This document shows, piece after piece, positions 49,641 through 62,711 of a stretch of DNA of 64,000 bases (the stretch's first letter is position 1; each line of letters begins with the position of its first letter). Position numbers and translations under genes: made by a program. Where the stretch lies: assembly GCF_029852145.1 (NCBI RefSeq), contig NC_079969.1, forward strand, positions 22,932,459 to 22,996,458, read 5' to 3'. Source of the DNA: Microplitis mediator. Its lineage: Eukaryota > Arthropoda > Insecta > Hymenoptera > Braconidae. A model generated the notes under the pieces. That model was given only the letters and a program-made list of their open reading frames with translations. It had not been told where the DNA came from and searched no databases.

Positions 49641-51060
49641 AAAAATTTATTTAAGCATTCGGATGAAAGAGATAAACTCGAAGAAAGTGAGCTTTGAAAA
49701 ATTGCAAATGCGGGACACGACCCGATTAATTGGAGGACACATTAAAAAAGTTTCTGCTTTCGTCTGTCACGTATTCAGTGACGGGTTAAAATGGACTACG
49801 GACTACATATTTCCTTTCCTCTGTCTGATTTATTTGCAGGGTAATTTTGCTATACACCATCTTCTCATACCGAACATACCGATGAAAAAAAAATTTTTCA
49901 AATTTAAATATAATTGGGATAATTTTTTTTTATACTTTTTCTGATAAGTGTCCAAATTATTTTTTCATGTGCTAATGATAATTAATGCATAAACGAGTTT
50001 TAATATTTTAGTGAGCAGTTTTTAAAAATTTATGCTGCAAAACTGTCGAAAGAGAATTTTTAATTATCAACGGCAATGGAATTGCCTTTGAACATAAACT
50101 ATCATACAATTATTCAGAAATTTCGTAGGTTTATAAATTTTTTAAAAATCATTGCAGTTTAGTTACGTAACCAGTAAACTAAATAAACAAATTTTATGTA
50201 AAAGTTGTGACGTTGGTGTAGTGAATAATGAAATTGTCACAGATAAAAGTACTATTATTTACAAAAAATTTCACATTCATTTTTTTACACCAGATTCTCA
50301 TTAAAAAATTATATTTTTTAAATAATTCTCTCTAAATAATCATTTAATGTTTTAAATTTTTTCTGTTAAAAATTCATCAATGGGCGAATTAATTTACTGA
50401 ATAAATAAAAATTTTCTTTTTTTTTTTTAATGAATATTTCGTAAAAAAAATAAATCATAATATTAAGCATTGACAAAAATAAAAAGTTTAATAAATGTCA
50501 TAAAAATAAAAGCCGCAAGACGTCAAATGACAGGTAAAATAAATTTTATCAGTCACGTTCGTAACTTTTATTTCTTTTGTAAAATAATTCATCGATTTTC
50601 CCATGACTTTTGACAACAATAATAAAATATAAAGTTTTATATATGATTTGAAGGCTAAAACTTTTAGAATCAAATAAATGCCTGTAAAGTTTAAGTAGAC
50701 AATGAAAATTGTTTAAATTTAATATAGAAAATTTTGATGTCTTTAATGGTGTTAAAATAAGCGAAAAATACGTAGATAAATAACAAATACCACACAACAT
50801 ACTCTGTATTTGCAGAAGATCGTTATGAAAGCTAAGCAAAAAAAAAAAAGAAAAAAAAGTTACGTGTACCCTCGAACAGAAAAAGTACATTCTCTAGTTT
50901 TGCTATAAACCTTCTACAGGAATTTGTTGGCCCTCAGTGGGGTGTCGGCCACTAATTACACCGGCAGGATATACTCTGTTTACTCACCGCAAATATAAGA
51001 GCACTACGTTGGGCATTCACAACTCGCATCGATCGTAACGTAAATGGAAGAGAGCATAGG
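49641..51060. other. Non-coding stretch
   Basis: An open frame at 49663-49944 overlaps a mixed-composition block and an acceptor-like TTATTTGCAG near 49830-49839, but it resembles no known family. Bases 50930-51060 are of mixed composition with a CTAATTAC homeodomain core (50953-50960) and end at the candidate splice site at 51066. Confidence 0.35.
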
Positions 51061-51092
51061 GCTTACCTGAAACAAGTAAAGAGCGAAAGTGC
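51061..51092 (-). promoter_or_regulatory. Second candidate recursive splice site
   Basis: On the minus strand CTCTTTACTTGTTTCAG is followed at once by GTAAGCCC; the junction falls between 51067 and 51066. The acceptor half is good and the donor half has GTAAGC instead of GTAAGT. It has the same TTGTTTCAG core and strand as the site at 15770. It adjoins a conserved-looking block. Confidence 0.35.
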
Positions 51093-51323
51093 TGGGTTAC
51101 TGTGTATACACAAATTGCGCAAAGAGGAAAAACAAACACGCGATGTTGCTTCAAAGTGAATGAGTAAAAGTGCAAATAAATCAGGGGTGATGAAAGAGAT
51201 GCGTCTCATTAAATTTTTCAGGGTAATGTCATATTCTATCAATTTTTAATTTCATTCAAAATATCTTTAATCATTTGGATTTTCGACCATTAAATACTAA
51301 AATAAATAACAACAATATATGTA

Positions 51324-52135
51324 CCCGATAAAAAACGTTTGAATCCAACCAGATATGTCTGGATCTCGTTATATCTGTTTATGTCCAAATACATCCAAAT
51401 ATTTGATCTTGCTAGATATAAGCATATATAATTATATCTGCTCAGATCTAATCATATATAAGAAGATACAGAGATGTATTAAGATTGATATCCAAGTAGA
51501 TATACGCATATCCAAGCATATATAAGTATATCTGCTCAGATCCAGCTATATATAAGCAAATATAAAGATTTATACCCAATCAAATATACTTATATCCAAG
51601 CATATATAAGTACATATAGTTATATCTACTCAGACCCAACTGTATGTATGTGGGTATATAAATTACTTAAATATCAATTGACTTTTGATATATGTTATAC
51701 ATAGGTTTATCAAAAGCATTATGAGGTAATAACAATAAGATCCGAGATGTGAGTAGATATTGTTTTTAGAATGGTCTAAAGTATAATATATTTATACATG
51801 CGTTCATTAGAATGTAGTGAAACTTCTTTAGATATATGTGCTTAAATCTATGTAAATTTCTTTAAAGATCGACATTTACGCAGATCTGCCTGGATACACT
51901 TATATATTCGTAAATAGAGTGAGATCTATTTAGATCTCTTTGGACATTTTGAGATCTGTTTGGATCTCTTTTGATATTTTAAAATCTGTTTGGATATACT
52001 TAGATATAGTGAGATCTCTTTAGATATTGTCAGATCTGTTTGGATCCACTTGGATCGCGTCAAAATTTGGATCCAAGCATATCTGACTGTTTGGATCCAA
52101 TCATATATGCTTGGATCTAAACATTTTTTATCAGG
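51324..52135. mobile_element. Terminal-inverted-repeat DNA element with internal tandem repeats
   Basis: The left end is TA-CCCGATAAAAAACGTTT and the right end, reverse-complemented, is TA-CCTGATAAAAAATGTTT, continuing to a shared (G/A)ATCCAA. The 812-bp body is made of repeats: three 94-bp units with TCT(G/A)CTCAGA at 51437, 51531 and 51625, and on the right side shorter GATCTGTTTGGATCTCTTT-like units of 30-40 bp. No transposase is encoded; the minus frame at 51926-52174 only translates the repeats. The TA flanks suggest a TA-duplicating transposon. Confidence 0.75.
51437..51718. repeat. Three 94-bp tandem repeats inside the element
   Basis: The landmark TCT(G/A)CTCAGA recurs at exactly 94-bp spacing (51437, 51531, 51625). 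The units share CATATATAAG and ATATCCAAGCATATATAAG stretches. A fourth, partial and more diverged unit lies to the left. Confidence 0.6.
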
Positions 52136-52137
52136 TA

Positions 52138-54580
52138 AAGAGTTTAAGTATTGACTTCTGATGGCTTGACACAAAAATATTTATAGAATAGAATACCAAA
52201 ACCTTAATTGTGACCTATTGAGTCCAACCTGAAATTCTTTTCTTATCATTGAGATAATAGAATTAAAAGCGAAAGAAGTGGATGGATTTTTTCTTTTTTA
52301 AAGAACCAACTAAAGATCTTAGCAATATAATAAATGTAAAGTAAATTCACAAGATTGAAATGAAGCATATTATAAAGGCAAATGGAATATAAAAATCTAC
52401 AGTGGTAACTCCTATCCTTTCTTAAGTTATCGAGGTAATTGCGATTCAGTCTCGTATACCTTAAATTTTGTTCGATCGCGAGCGATTGACTCTGGCAATA
52501 TTAAATCATATTCCATTGTGAAGTAGAATAGACGAAGATAGATAGTAATAATCCCTTGAGGATTTGCAATAAAAGAAGAGTAATGGAGCTCAAAGTGAAT
52601 CAAAAAGATAAGACGTGGGTATTAGCTCGTTTGATTGACTTTCTTTTATTCGTCTTCGTTTAATATTGAAAAAATAATAAAATGGCTAATGTTAAAAAAT
52701 ACTTTTACGTTACACGTTTTAGATATTAATCTTAACGGTTTTACATTTTCACATCCACACGATCATAAGTTAATTAAACCCGTTTTTCAAACAAAATTTT
52801 AATCCCTCAATAAATGCCCGGGTTCCGAAAATGACAATACAGTGAAGATACGTAATTATAATAAAAGACTTGCCGTAAAACTCACAAAGATTTATATCTA
52901 TCATTGATTAAATAAGAAAAGAACAAACGGTATTTATTATTTCACTAAAAGAGGACAGGAAAACACGACATGAGAGGGCATTAAGATTCTGAATGTTCGT
53001 CACGGTGTACGAAAGGACGAGAAAATCAGTTAGCGACTTGCCAACGTGCACGAACTCCCAGGACTGATTGAGGTTTGTTCGGCAAGTGTCTCTGTGGTTT
53101 TTTTTTATTTTCAACTGATCCAATCGGAATTTCAACGTAGTTGAATCAGAATTTTGTGAACGTGAGTGAGAACACTCGGGATAAGATCAAGATTAATTGT
53201 TCAAAGCAAAGACATAGAATGGAAAGTAGGTTATTTCAAAATGTCTTAGCCAGAGTTCTCGTTCTTATTCAATCGCTGAACTAGTGTTGAGTTTAGAATG
53301 ATCTATATATAATACAAAGAATATGTTAACACTTAACATTGATACATGTTCATTGTTAAGCGACTTGCAATACTCCTGAATATACATACTAAGAGATCAA
53401 ATCGACATTTAAGTCAAGAGTTAAATGGATTCAATTTGAATATACATCTCAACAGTATATAGTAGTGTATTAGTAGTATAACTGAATATTGCGAGATGGT
53501 TTATGAAGTTTACTATGCATGAGTAACTATCAGTTTGCTTCGAACTGGATAAGAGACCAGGAGCAAAGCAACCTTGAGCTGCTTTCAAACTACATACAAA
53601 ATAACAGCCATATTGAATCTAACTGACCAATGTCATCGTAAATATCACATTAAAGGTATTGTGCTATTTGATATCATTTTATGGCACAGAATATAGCCAA
53701 CACCTGCTGCAGAACGATCCAATTACAATTGCCATTTAGTCACACCGAAATGTTGGAATAATAGTGCTCAATGTAATCTCCCAAAAGTCGTTAAATTCAT
53801 GAATCATATAGATTAATTTCAACCAATTATTCAACTGGAAAATTTAAAACCACAATTATAAATAATTACTGTCGGAATTGAAAAATATAAATTTGTATAG
53901 AATACAGTCAGCCTGATAATGTTATTGTACCCTTGTTCAACTTTCCACTGCGAGTACGAAAATCGTATTTTTTAATGGATATCGATAATTTCAAGTCTTA
54001 CAGAGGTATCACGTATTACTGTTTTCAGAAGATCATCTAAGGCCTGTGTATGTATGGATAATTTTGAATTTGGAGAGAAAATATTGTTCGAGCTCGCAGA
54101 CAACGGGTTTTAGGGCTGTAACTAGGATGTGTGTGTGGGTGTGTACCACTGGTGCATTCAATGATGAAAAATTTTTATTGTATAACTAGGTAAAACGATA
54201 TTGCGGACGCGTGTTTTACGGCATATCGTAAAAATCTTTCACTGCAAAACACAAAATTGGTTTCACCATTGATATATATTACATTTTCATGTATGTATAG
54301 TATAAACATAATAAAAATAGTCAATAGAAAAATCCTCCAAATAAAAATGAATATTTTTTCTTTACATCGTAAAAAATAACATAAAACTACTGAATTTGAT
54401 GGTGTCAATTAATTCAATATTTCAACATCAAAATATTAGTTGAAAATGAATAGTAACTCAATTAAGTAGATAAAAAAAAATATATATCGGTTAATAAATG
54501 GTTACTGCAAAAACATCACCGACAAAGTCATATTGTAACAACGCATAATTTTAAATATACGAGTTTAATCTATATCTCAT
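52138..54580. other. Non-coding stretch
   Basis: No gene or transposon is recognisable. The DNA is moderately AT-rich. The open frames are short. Confidence 0.4.
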
Positions 54581-57500
54581 CGTTAAATTTATCAAGAGAA
54601 TTTCACACATAAATCAGACATTAGGCGTCGACATGGTGAATTCTCTTGATGGTACGTAACCTCGACCCCAGAAACTCGTCGATTCACAACGAACCGCCTA
54701 CCTGCTGGCAGCCAGAATAAGCCGGCATGCGAAATTGAGTAGAATAAAGAGAAGACCAAAAGGTAAAAAATAAAAATGATAAAAAAAAATGAGAAAAAAA
54801 GAAGAGTTCGTTCGCAGCCGGAGAGCTGGTGATAATTTACGACAAGACTCCTATTCTCTCTTGCCTCTTTTGCTCACAATCTCTCTTGGCCCGAGTTCGG
54901 TGTCTCTTTAGATCAACAGACAACCGCAAATAAACTTGGATGACACATCTGACGTTTCACTACAGTAAATAAGACATCAAACAATTCGACTAGCCATGTG
55001 GACCACTATATATACTACAATACGAAATATACATATATATACCGATATCTATCTCAGTTATTTGACAAAGAAGATAATAGAAAGATTGAAGGAGCAGTAG
55101 ACCAACGAAAATAACGAGAACCTGAAAAGGGAGGAGAAAGGATCGACCAGGAGTCAAAGTCAAGGTATCTCGCCTTGTACCCCAAACCCAAGAAGACAAC
55201 AACTTCATTAGTAGCGCTCTCGTCTCTGCCAAAATTGGCTTTTCTCTCCCGAACACACTACAATTGTGTAGTACAGAGTAAAGACTTCATGAATATTTAT
55301 GAAAACCCCGTGGGCACACAGTGTAGTGCGTAACTTGGATGTCCATCCAAGTAACTCGTGCGTACAAAAGGTTCACATCACGAAAGACTCTTTTTATCCG
55401 ACTACAAAACTTTTTCACTTTTGTAAAACAACACATCGACATTTCCTATACCTGTAACTAACCTGCTAATTATGTCACAAAAAACGGCGATGATGAATTA
55501 CATGCATATAAATGAAAAATTTCAAGCGAAAAGGTTGGATAAATTTAAGAAAATCTAATATTCAGTGGATTGTAGTCGTAGTAGTAAGTTACATCTAGAT
55601 GAGAGAAATGAGAATATCGAATTCCGTACGTCTACTTGATTTTCTCAGCTGTCCGGACGATTGACACACTGAGAGTCTCTAAGGATCTCAACTAATCCCA
55701 CTGCGATTCATTCGTTTTGCTCTAGTACCTTCGTAACCTCCACATCTTACACTACATAGCACTATCTTCTAGACAAAGTGACTTCTTAACTCTCTGTCTA
55801 CTCCTTCTTCGCTTTATACAGATTCCAATTGACCTATATATTATTATTACCATTCCTTTGTCTATTTTAATTTCTCGCTCCGGAATCTTGAGATTCTACT
55901 TTTTGTGAAAAACCTAAGGTATTTTTTAATAATACATTTTACTCTACAGCCATTTGTATTTTTTCTTACTGCGTATATACGATTTAATTTGTTAAAAAAT
56001 AAGTAAATTGAATAAGCGATTTTAGCTTGTGGTTATTTATTTGTTACTAAAAACAAAATTAGATAGATGTTTTCAAGACAATTAAGTTATTGCTTAGACG
56101 TGATAATAATTTAAAGAAACATGTTTTGTGACATAAATCACGAGTTATGAGTGAACAAGTTTATTAAAAGATCACCCGTCTTCTCTCTATTTCATCTTTT
56201 AAGCTGGTTTATTTTTGGCAACAGAAGTATATACATCCGGCCGTATGTGCTAAGCGTAACACACGGTACACGCACACCACTTTGGAAATCTGGATCTTAA
56301 AAAGGCAGCGGCTTTATGAGTAACGAGCACCATCATTGGTACACCCGACGTCCAATATATTTATGCAATAAGCCACAACGTATTTAAATGAAACCGAAAG
56401 ACAAACAATTTGCAATCATTAGTAACTTTTGATCTTACCATCTTTGAAATTTTATTTGAATAATTAATATTCAGCTTAAAATAATCGCAGAAATTTTGGG
56501 CAACTCTGAACTTTGAAGCAAGTAGCTACAAAACTTTACAAGTATACCAGAGTAAAAGAAGTGTATAGATATAACGAGAAACCGCACATCGACCACCTCT
56601 TTCTTACACAATGTTGCAGCAAGTAAAGCTTTCGGGGCTTATCTTGGCAAAGTTGTAAGTTCTATTCTACACTCTTACAGCCCGGAAACTCTAAACACTA
56701 TACAACAGAACAGAAAAGATAGAAAAAAAATTTCAACACCTTCTTTAAACATTTTCGCCTAATTCTCACTTGTATATAAGAACCAGACTATAGTTAAAAG
56801 GATGGCCTAAAAAGCTTTTTTGCTTTAGATTTTCGGTATACCGAAGCTTTTTGGTAAGTATAGCTTCATCTAAAATGCTTAGTTTGTTGTTAGCTATGTA
56901 GTACAAAAGAACCAAGTAAGTAATTTAGACGTAAACATGAGTAAAATATTTTAAATAACTTTCAAAATAACGTAAAAAATTTATTAATTTATTTACAAGT
57001 GGCGTTATATGTAATTATACCTCAGATAATTGTTAAATTTCTCACTATTGTGTTGAAGTTACAGTGAATGGTCTATATACATTGTTATCTTTCATTGTAT
57101 CTATATAGAGATAGGACAGGATGAAGGTAGTAACAGACAGACAGAATGCATCGTCGCTACGTTCCATCGTGTTTTACCCACTCGGCAGGTACCAAGAGAG
57201 AAAATAGATTGGCCAGGCGAGAACGATCGTTACGCCTGGGCGTCACGCGTCCGCTTTTTGCTCAACGGCTGCACGAAGAACCGCCATGTCACAATAACAC
57301 AACGTTCTGTGCTTTTGCCATTTCACTATTTCACTCGTTGAACAACCGATGCTATCACCACAAAAACCTGTTCCAGCTACATACACCGCTAGTTTTAACC
57401 AAATCATTATTTATCTCAATACATCAGTTTATAAGTTAGAAATCCCGAATTATGTACACCAGTAAAATAAATTTTATCTCTTGCTACTCATCGAAATAAT

Positions 57501-57640
57501 CATTAATTAAATCAACGTCTATAACTTTTTATAAGAGCATTACAATGAATTGTGCTAATAAAATTTAAAATAAATATATTACAAAAAAAATTGATTAAAG
57601 CAGACAGAACAGATATTTTGTCGTTTTCTTGGCGGGTGTA
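54581..57640. other. Non-coding stretch with islands
   Basis: Bases 54630-54920 and 57130-57330 are of mixed composition. On the minus strand CTCCTCCCTTTTCAG (CAG at 55124-55122) is an acceptor-like site followed by an open frame to 54990 that starts V-L-V-I-F-V-G-L-L-L-L. The frame soon degenerates into TA-rich codons, so I do not call it a gene. Confidence 0.35.
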
Positions 57641-57775
57641 TAGTTAAGGATTGGATTTACGACGAAATGAAAGTCGCACGATATATTTCCGACATTCGAT
57701 AGCTTGAGCAAACGAACGTTTGATTAGAGCCGACATCAATCCGATCCTTAATTTGAACGTTCAGCCCTGGTGGAT

Positions 57776-57875
57776 CAAGAGTGAGTGAAGAGTAAAGAGA
57801 AGGAAAGAGAAATAAAAAGAAGAAAAAAAAAAGGATTTGTGAGTGAATGAGTGAGAGAGGCAAAGAGGAAATAGG
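57776..57875. repeat. Polypurine low-complexity tract
   Basis: About 100 bases are almost all A and G on the plus strand, including GAGTGA-type short repeats at both ends and an A run in the middle. Confidence 0.6.
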
Positions 57876-60400
57876 TTAGTCGAGGCGAATTTATTCGACG
57901 CTTGCACAACGACTTAATCGATATCGAGAGTCGATAAGCTCAACTATCAAACGACCTGGTGAAGCTACGATTGTAGGTTGAATCTCATGGCGCTCCTGCC
58001 TCTACTCGATTCGATTAAACGGATGTCATGGCAAGTTTAACTAGACGAGAGTACAGAGTTAATCAAATAATTTGTCTTGTGATAGTTTTTAATTTAATAT
58101 CTAACCAATAATGATTTTTCAATAGCTGAAGTGAAAAAAAAGCTCTAGTGAAATATAGATATCTGTAATCGATTGCGAATTTCTTTTTTGTACCAGTTAA
58201 ATGGTGTGAACAGTACAATAATTGAATCTTGGGAATATACTAGAAAAAACAATCATTTCAGCAAATATTTATATAATAGAGGTTAGACCAACTGATAATT
58301 AAAGATCGAGAAGCATTTTATTGTAACAAAAGATTTAATTAATCTTATCTCAATGAAAAATGCAAATTGAAAGTGGTAGGATCGAAGATATTTGCATCAA
58401 GAGTACTAGCCACCCTCAGAGTCTACTTTTCATTAAATTTACGATCGATAAAGAGATTGCTTTCAAACATACATATATATGTTATAAGTTGTAACTTTTT
58501 TTTCTTAAGCTTTTATATTATAAAATATGAAACGTATCCTCTTTAGTACGAGTGTAGTAAAACTAGAAATTAAAACTCTAAAAATAAATATGCATTAAAA
58601 AAAAGTTTTTCACGCTTACAAATACTCGAGATAAAAATAAACAAAATTGTAATAAATATATAGAGTACTAGAGCATCTAAAAGTACAGGGTTAAGGTAAA
58701 TGAAAAAATATGCCCTCAAGCACTTTACACGATGGAAAAGTTATTTTTTCGAATGGCAAAACGATATCTTAATTTCACCGCTTCAACATTTGTGCAAACT
58801 ATACGATATAGAGCGTACTACCGCGAAACTTTTAATAAAGTTGTGGATCCTGTTCTCTCTACTGCATTTTTCTCAGACTCCTGTCCTCGTGCACGTTCTC
58901 TTGTTAGCCACAAGAGTACAACATCTAAAAGAGTATAACTATCATCAGAAAGAACGAAAAAAAAAGTAAGAAAGCCTTTTAAAAATTTCACCAGGAAAGC
59001 AGACTTTGTCCTCAGATTGCGCTGCTTACCCTCACTTTTAAAATTTTTTTTACTTTCTTATACTAGTTTTTTCGAATCTTTCCACTCCAGCTCTGCTTAC
59101 GACTGAAAGTTAGCAGTAGCAAGATCGGAAACGAAAAAAAAATATATTCCAACGCTTTGCAACAACTACCACCGGCCTGCAACTCTAACTTCTGCCTTCT
59201 CATTTATACTGCCTATTCATATATAGTATGAAGTCGCTCCTATGTTAGAATTCCCAAAAGTAAGACTCTTTTTCACGACCGCCGTCTGCACGTGGCATAT
59301 GCAGTTTTGCTAGCCAATTTAATTATATTTACGCAGCTATATAAACCAGATGCTTAATAGTTTTCTACAGTGGTTCAAGAACTCTACTCTAAAAATATTG
59401 CTATATATCGAGTTGCTGTTCAAGTCCCAGTAGAATTTTACACACTGCATTCAGTAGTGTATCCAGTGGTGTGCTATACTTATACATATAATAGTATACA
59501 TATATGCATTAGTATATACATATAAGTTAAATTCGTATTCCTACACCCTAAGGCTCTTAAAGACCCGTGAACTGGAGTACACCTGCCGGGAATACCGAGA
59601 TATAATTTGTAATTTAATTAAATCTGTTATTTACCGTCGGGTCCGTAAGCCCAAGTTTTCTCGAAAAGGGTTAGTATCCAATGATACCGGTTGAAACTTG
59701 GCATCAGAAAGACTAAATTCGAGAGTTAAGGAATGAGATAAGAGGGAAATAAAAACAAAAGTACCCTACTGAAAGCTCAGGTGAAATAGTTTCATGATCA
59801 CTGATGGTAAACAGTCTGGAAAACGAAGTAATCTGTGAATACGAATACTCAACCTACTTTTCTGACTGCAGAATTTTTTTTACTTACTTTTTTATTTCCA
59901 GCTTTTCTATATCTATCTAGCCTCGTCTTTGTCTTATTTATTATTATTTCCTTAACTTTTCAATAGAAGATTCAAGATCTTCAGCTAAATTGAGTTTAAT
60001 TATCAATAACTATATTTCTGTAATTATTATTTTAATAAAAGATATTTCTATAATTTTCCAGCCCGATAATTATAATTGACTGGTTAATTTCTATACGCTC
60101 AAATTCAATCAACAGAATTTGCGAATGTATAATAAAGCTCTAAGCTTAATTTTGAGATCAATTATGTAAACAAAATAGCTTACATAATAATTTTAGACGA
60201 ATTTTTACAAGTATGTATGTATATGTATACGACCAAACATAAATATCGCTGTAAAAAAGGCAACACATACTCATATAAAGATGATAAAGAGTTTATCCTG
60301 ATACATTTTTATCTCGTTATTATAACTCGGGGTTGTTCTCACTACGGTTATTTTCGCACTAGTTATTTTGTGCCGGTTATTTTACTACCGGCTGTATAGA
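57876..60400. other. Non-coding stretch
   Basis: Nothing gene-like. Bases 58700-58950 hold two overlapping open frames without family features. TATA-rich simple sequence lies near 59480-59525. Confidence 0.4.
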
Positions 60401-60570
60401 CATGTAACCACCATAACGGACAGAAACGAGATCTACGAGGAGTATAGCGAGAATCAACGACGGCTATGTATTAGCTGCTTGGAATTGTAGACACTCATAA
60501 AATTTAACGGTATACGACGTATACACGCTTTGGCTCGCATCGTTTAATTAATACCAACCTCGCGTATAAT
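60401..60570. promoter_or_regulatory. Candidate conserved regulatory element
   Basis: A mixed-composition block carries a 15-bp perfect odd palindrome, GTATACGACGTATAC, near 60510-60524, and a TTTAATTAATACC homeodomain-like word near 60542. The function is inferred from composition and motifs only. Confidence 0.3.
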
Positions 60571-62640
60571 TAAAGCAACAATTTATTTTAAGCGAATTTT
60601 TTTTCTTTTTTCTCGGGAAATATACTTGTATATGTACATGCTATCAATTGTTCTTTTATAATTATATAAATTTACTATATAATTATAAATAAATGTTTTT
60701 TTATTACAAATAAAAAGTAAAAAAATAACGTATTATTATAATACGAATGCACGTGTGTTTATAAGCTTGAGTGAATACACAAGCTTAATATATAAGTATA
60801 GGATAATCCAGAATTTAGTCGAAATAACTTGGCATTTCAGTTTGAAACGTCGGGAATTATTCTCACAACCGTTGCCGTTCAGCTAGATAATCGACAAAGA
60901 AAGAAAGAGAAAAACAGAGAAAGAATGAGTCAGTACATAAATAGAGACAGAGAAAAAGAGTATTAAAGCCATACATGTATATATGTATACATGTATATAT
61001 AATCGACGTACAGGGAATGAGAAGAGAGTATATAATATAAAGCGAGTAAGCAAAATGAGATAAAACCCAAACCGTGTCGATGGTCCGAGAGAATTGTTGT
61101 CCATAAACCGGATCCGATAGTCGAACACCGGAAGTTCGGAAGGCTCTTGTGAAAGCATGCATGCATAATTCCTGGATGGAGAAACAGCTGCAGTGGGTGG
61201 TTTTGTCAAGGTTTTACTGTGCGCATACATACATAACACCCACCCACCCACAATATATTGTCTATAGTCTGATATTTTATACTACATATATAGAGCATGA
61301 TGTACCTACAACGTTAAACTTTACTACACATATAATATTACCGATAGCAGCATACATACAACCCACAAGACTCACGAGCAGACCTAGCGGCACGCAGAAA
61401 TTCCCGTCGGAGGCTCAAAGTGCAGCTGCAACCTGGACGGCTTTAGCGACACTACACCAACCACCTCCATGAGGTTGTATACGCTGCACTCTGTACGAGG
61501 AAGTATTACCAGACTAATCACTTTGTACTACGGCTGAGAGTGCTGGGCACAACTTGTATATATAGGTAAAAGATAATGGTAGCGCGAGTTTGGGTCCTAA
61601 GGGAGGATGAAAGCCTTGGCACAAGAGACGCCAAAGCAAATGGTGCCAAGTGGCAACTTCTCTTGTTAGGAAACAATTAAGGAATGCGGGGTCACAATGG
61701 TCGTCTCAACCTCGGAAAATTTTACTCACTTATATACATATACACATATAAGTAAAACTGTTACTGCTGCTGCTCAGCTTTGTAGAATAGATGTACAAAA
61801 GTAATAGAGGACACGAGTAAGTTTTGTCCAAGTACATGCGGGTATAATAACAATGACGTGACAAAAACAATAAGTCACGAGAGTGTTAGTATTTGATTCG
61901 TGTGTAAAACACTCAAAGATGTCTCAAGTTTCACTTTGACAAGAAAGTGGTTAGGGTGGGTGTTAAAAAAATAGTTTATTTCCGAAAGGGATAAATTACT
62001 ATTCCTACACTCAGTTACTACTACAACCCTTCTGAAAATCGTCTATCTTAATTTACAATTTTTTAAGTTATAATATAAGTAACATAATACGGTAGTCGAA
62101 AACATTAATATTCAAACTGAACAGGGATGTCAAACAAGCCTTATACGAGTATAGGTACGCATTTGAGTGAGCAACTTTGTCGCACCAACGAACCAAATGT
62201 ATACGGCTTACATGGGCTTCGTGGCCTCGCGAACAGTGTGTTCCCTGCACCAGTTGTACATGGTATCGGATTTGATAGGGCCATGCGGTCGTGTTACGCC
62301 CGGTACAGGTCGTTAAAAGGGGACGATGCTGAGCAACTCCCTCGGTCGACCATTACAAAGCATTAACTCGCCCCTGTGTGGACTATTACCTCCATAGACA
62401 ACAGTCATAATACCTTTTTCTCTATTTTTCTACATCTTTACGTGAACTGTCAGACAGGGTTTAAGCCTTTTAAAGTTGACATTTTGGAAAGAATATCAAT
62501 CGATTTTTTTTCAAGGCTTGGTAATTTATTAATTATATTATTTAGTCGTTACAAGGTTTTTGCTGAAGAACCTATTTTTGTAAACCTATAGCATAATTTT
62601 ATTGATATCATTGATACGTCTTATCTAAAGTGTTTGGTAA
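60571..62640. other. Non-coding stretch with simple repeats
   Basis: It holds a purine-rich run (60893-60961), a 26-bp TACATGTA-type inverted repeat with 11-bp arms (60971-60996), a CACC run near 61238-61250, and an inverted pair, CTTGGCAC and GTGCCAAG, near 61616 and 61644. Bases 61040-61490 and 62130-62370 are of mixed composition with chance open frames. No gene is supported. Confidence 0.4.
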
Positions 62641-62644
62641 AAGA

Positions 62645-62645
<1 letters not shown>

Positions 62646-62709
<64 letters not shown>
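62646..62709. repeat. (TA)n microsatellite, about 32 units
   Basis: An uninterrupted TA dinucleotide run of about 64 bp, followed by a degenerate GTATATATAA extension. Such tracts are usually length-polymorphic and can extrude as cruciforms. Confidence 0.95.

Positions 62710-62711
<2 letters not shown>

Noticed and set aside
51926..52174. 82-codon minus-strand open frame with repeated S-K-Q-I motifs
   Set aside because: The repeats come from the DNA tandem repeats inside a transposon; this is not a repeat protein gene.
62127..62366. 79-codon open frame of balanced composition
   Set aside because: No recognisable motif or splice signals; conserved non-coding sequence or chance is as likely.
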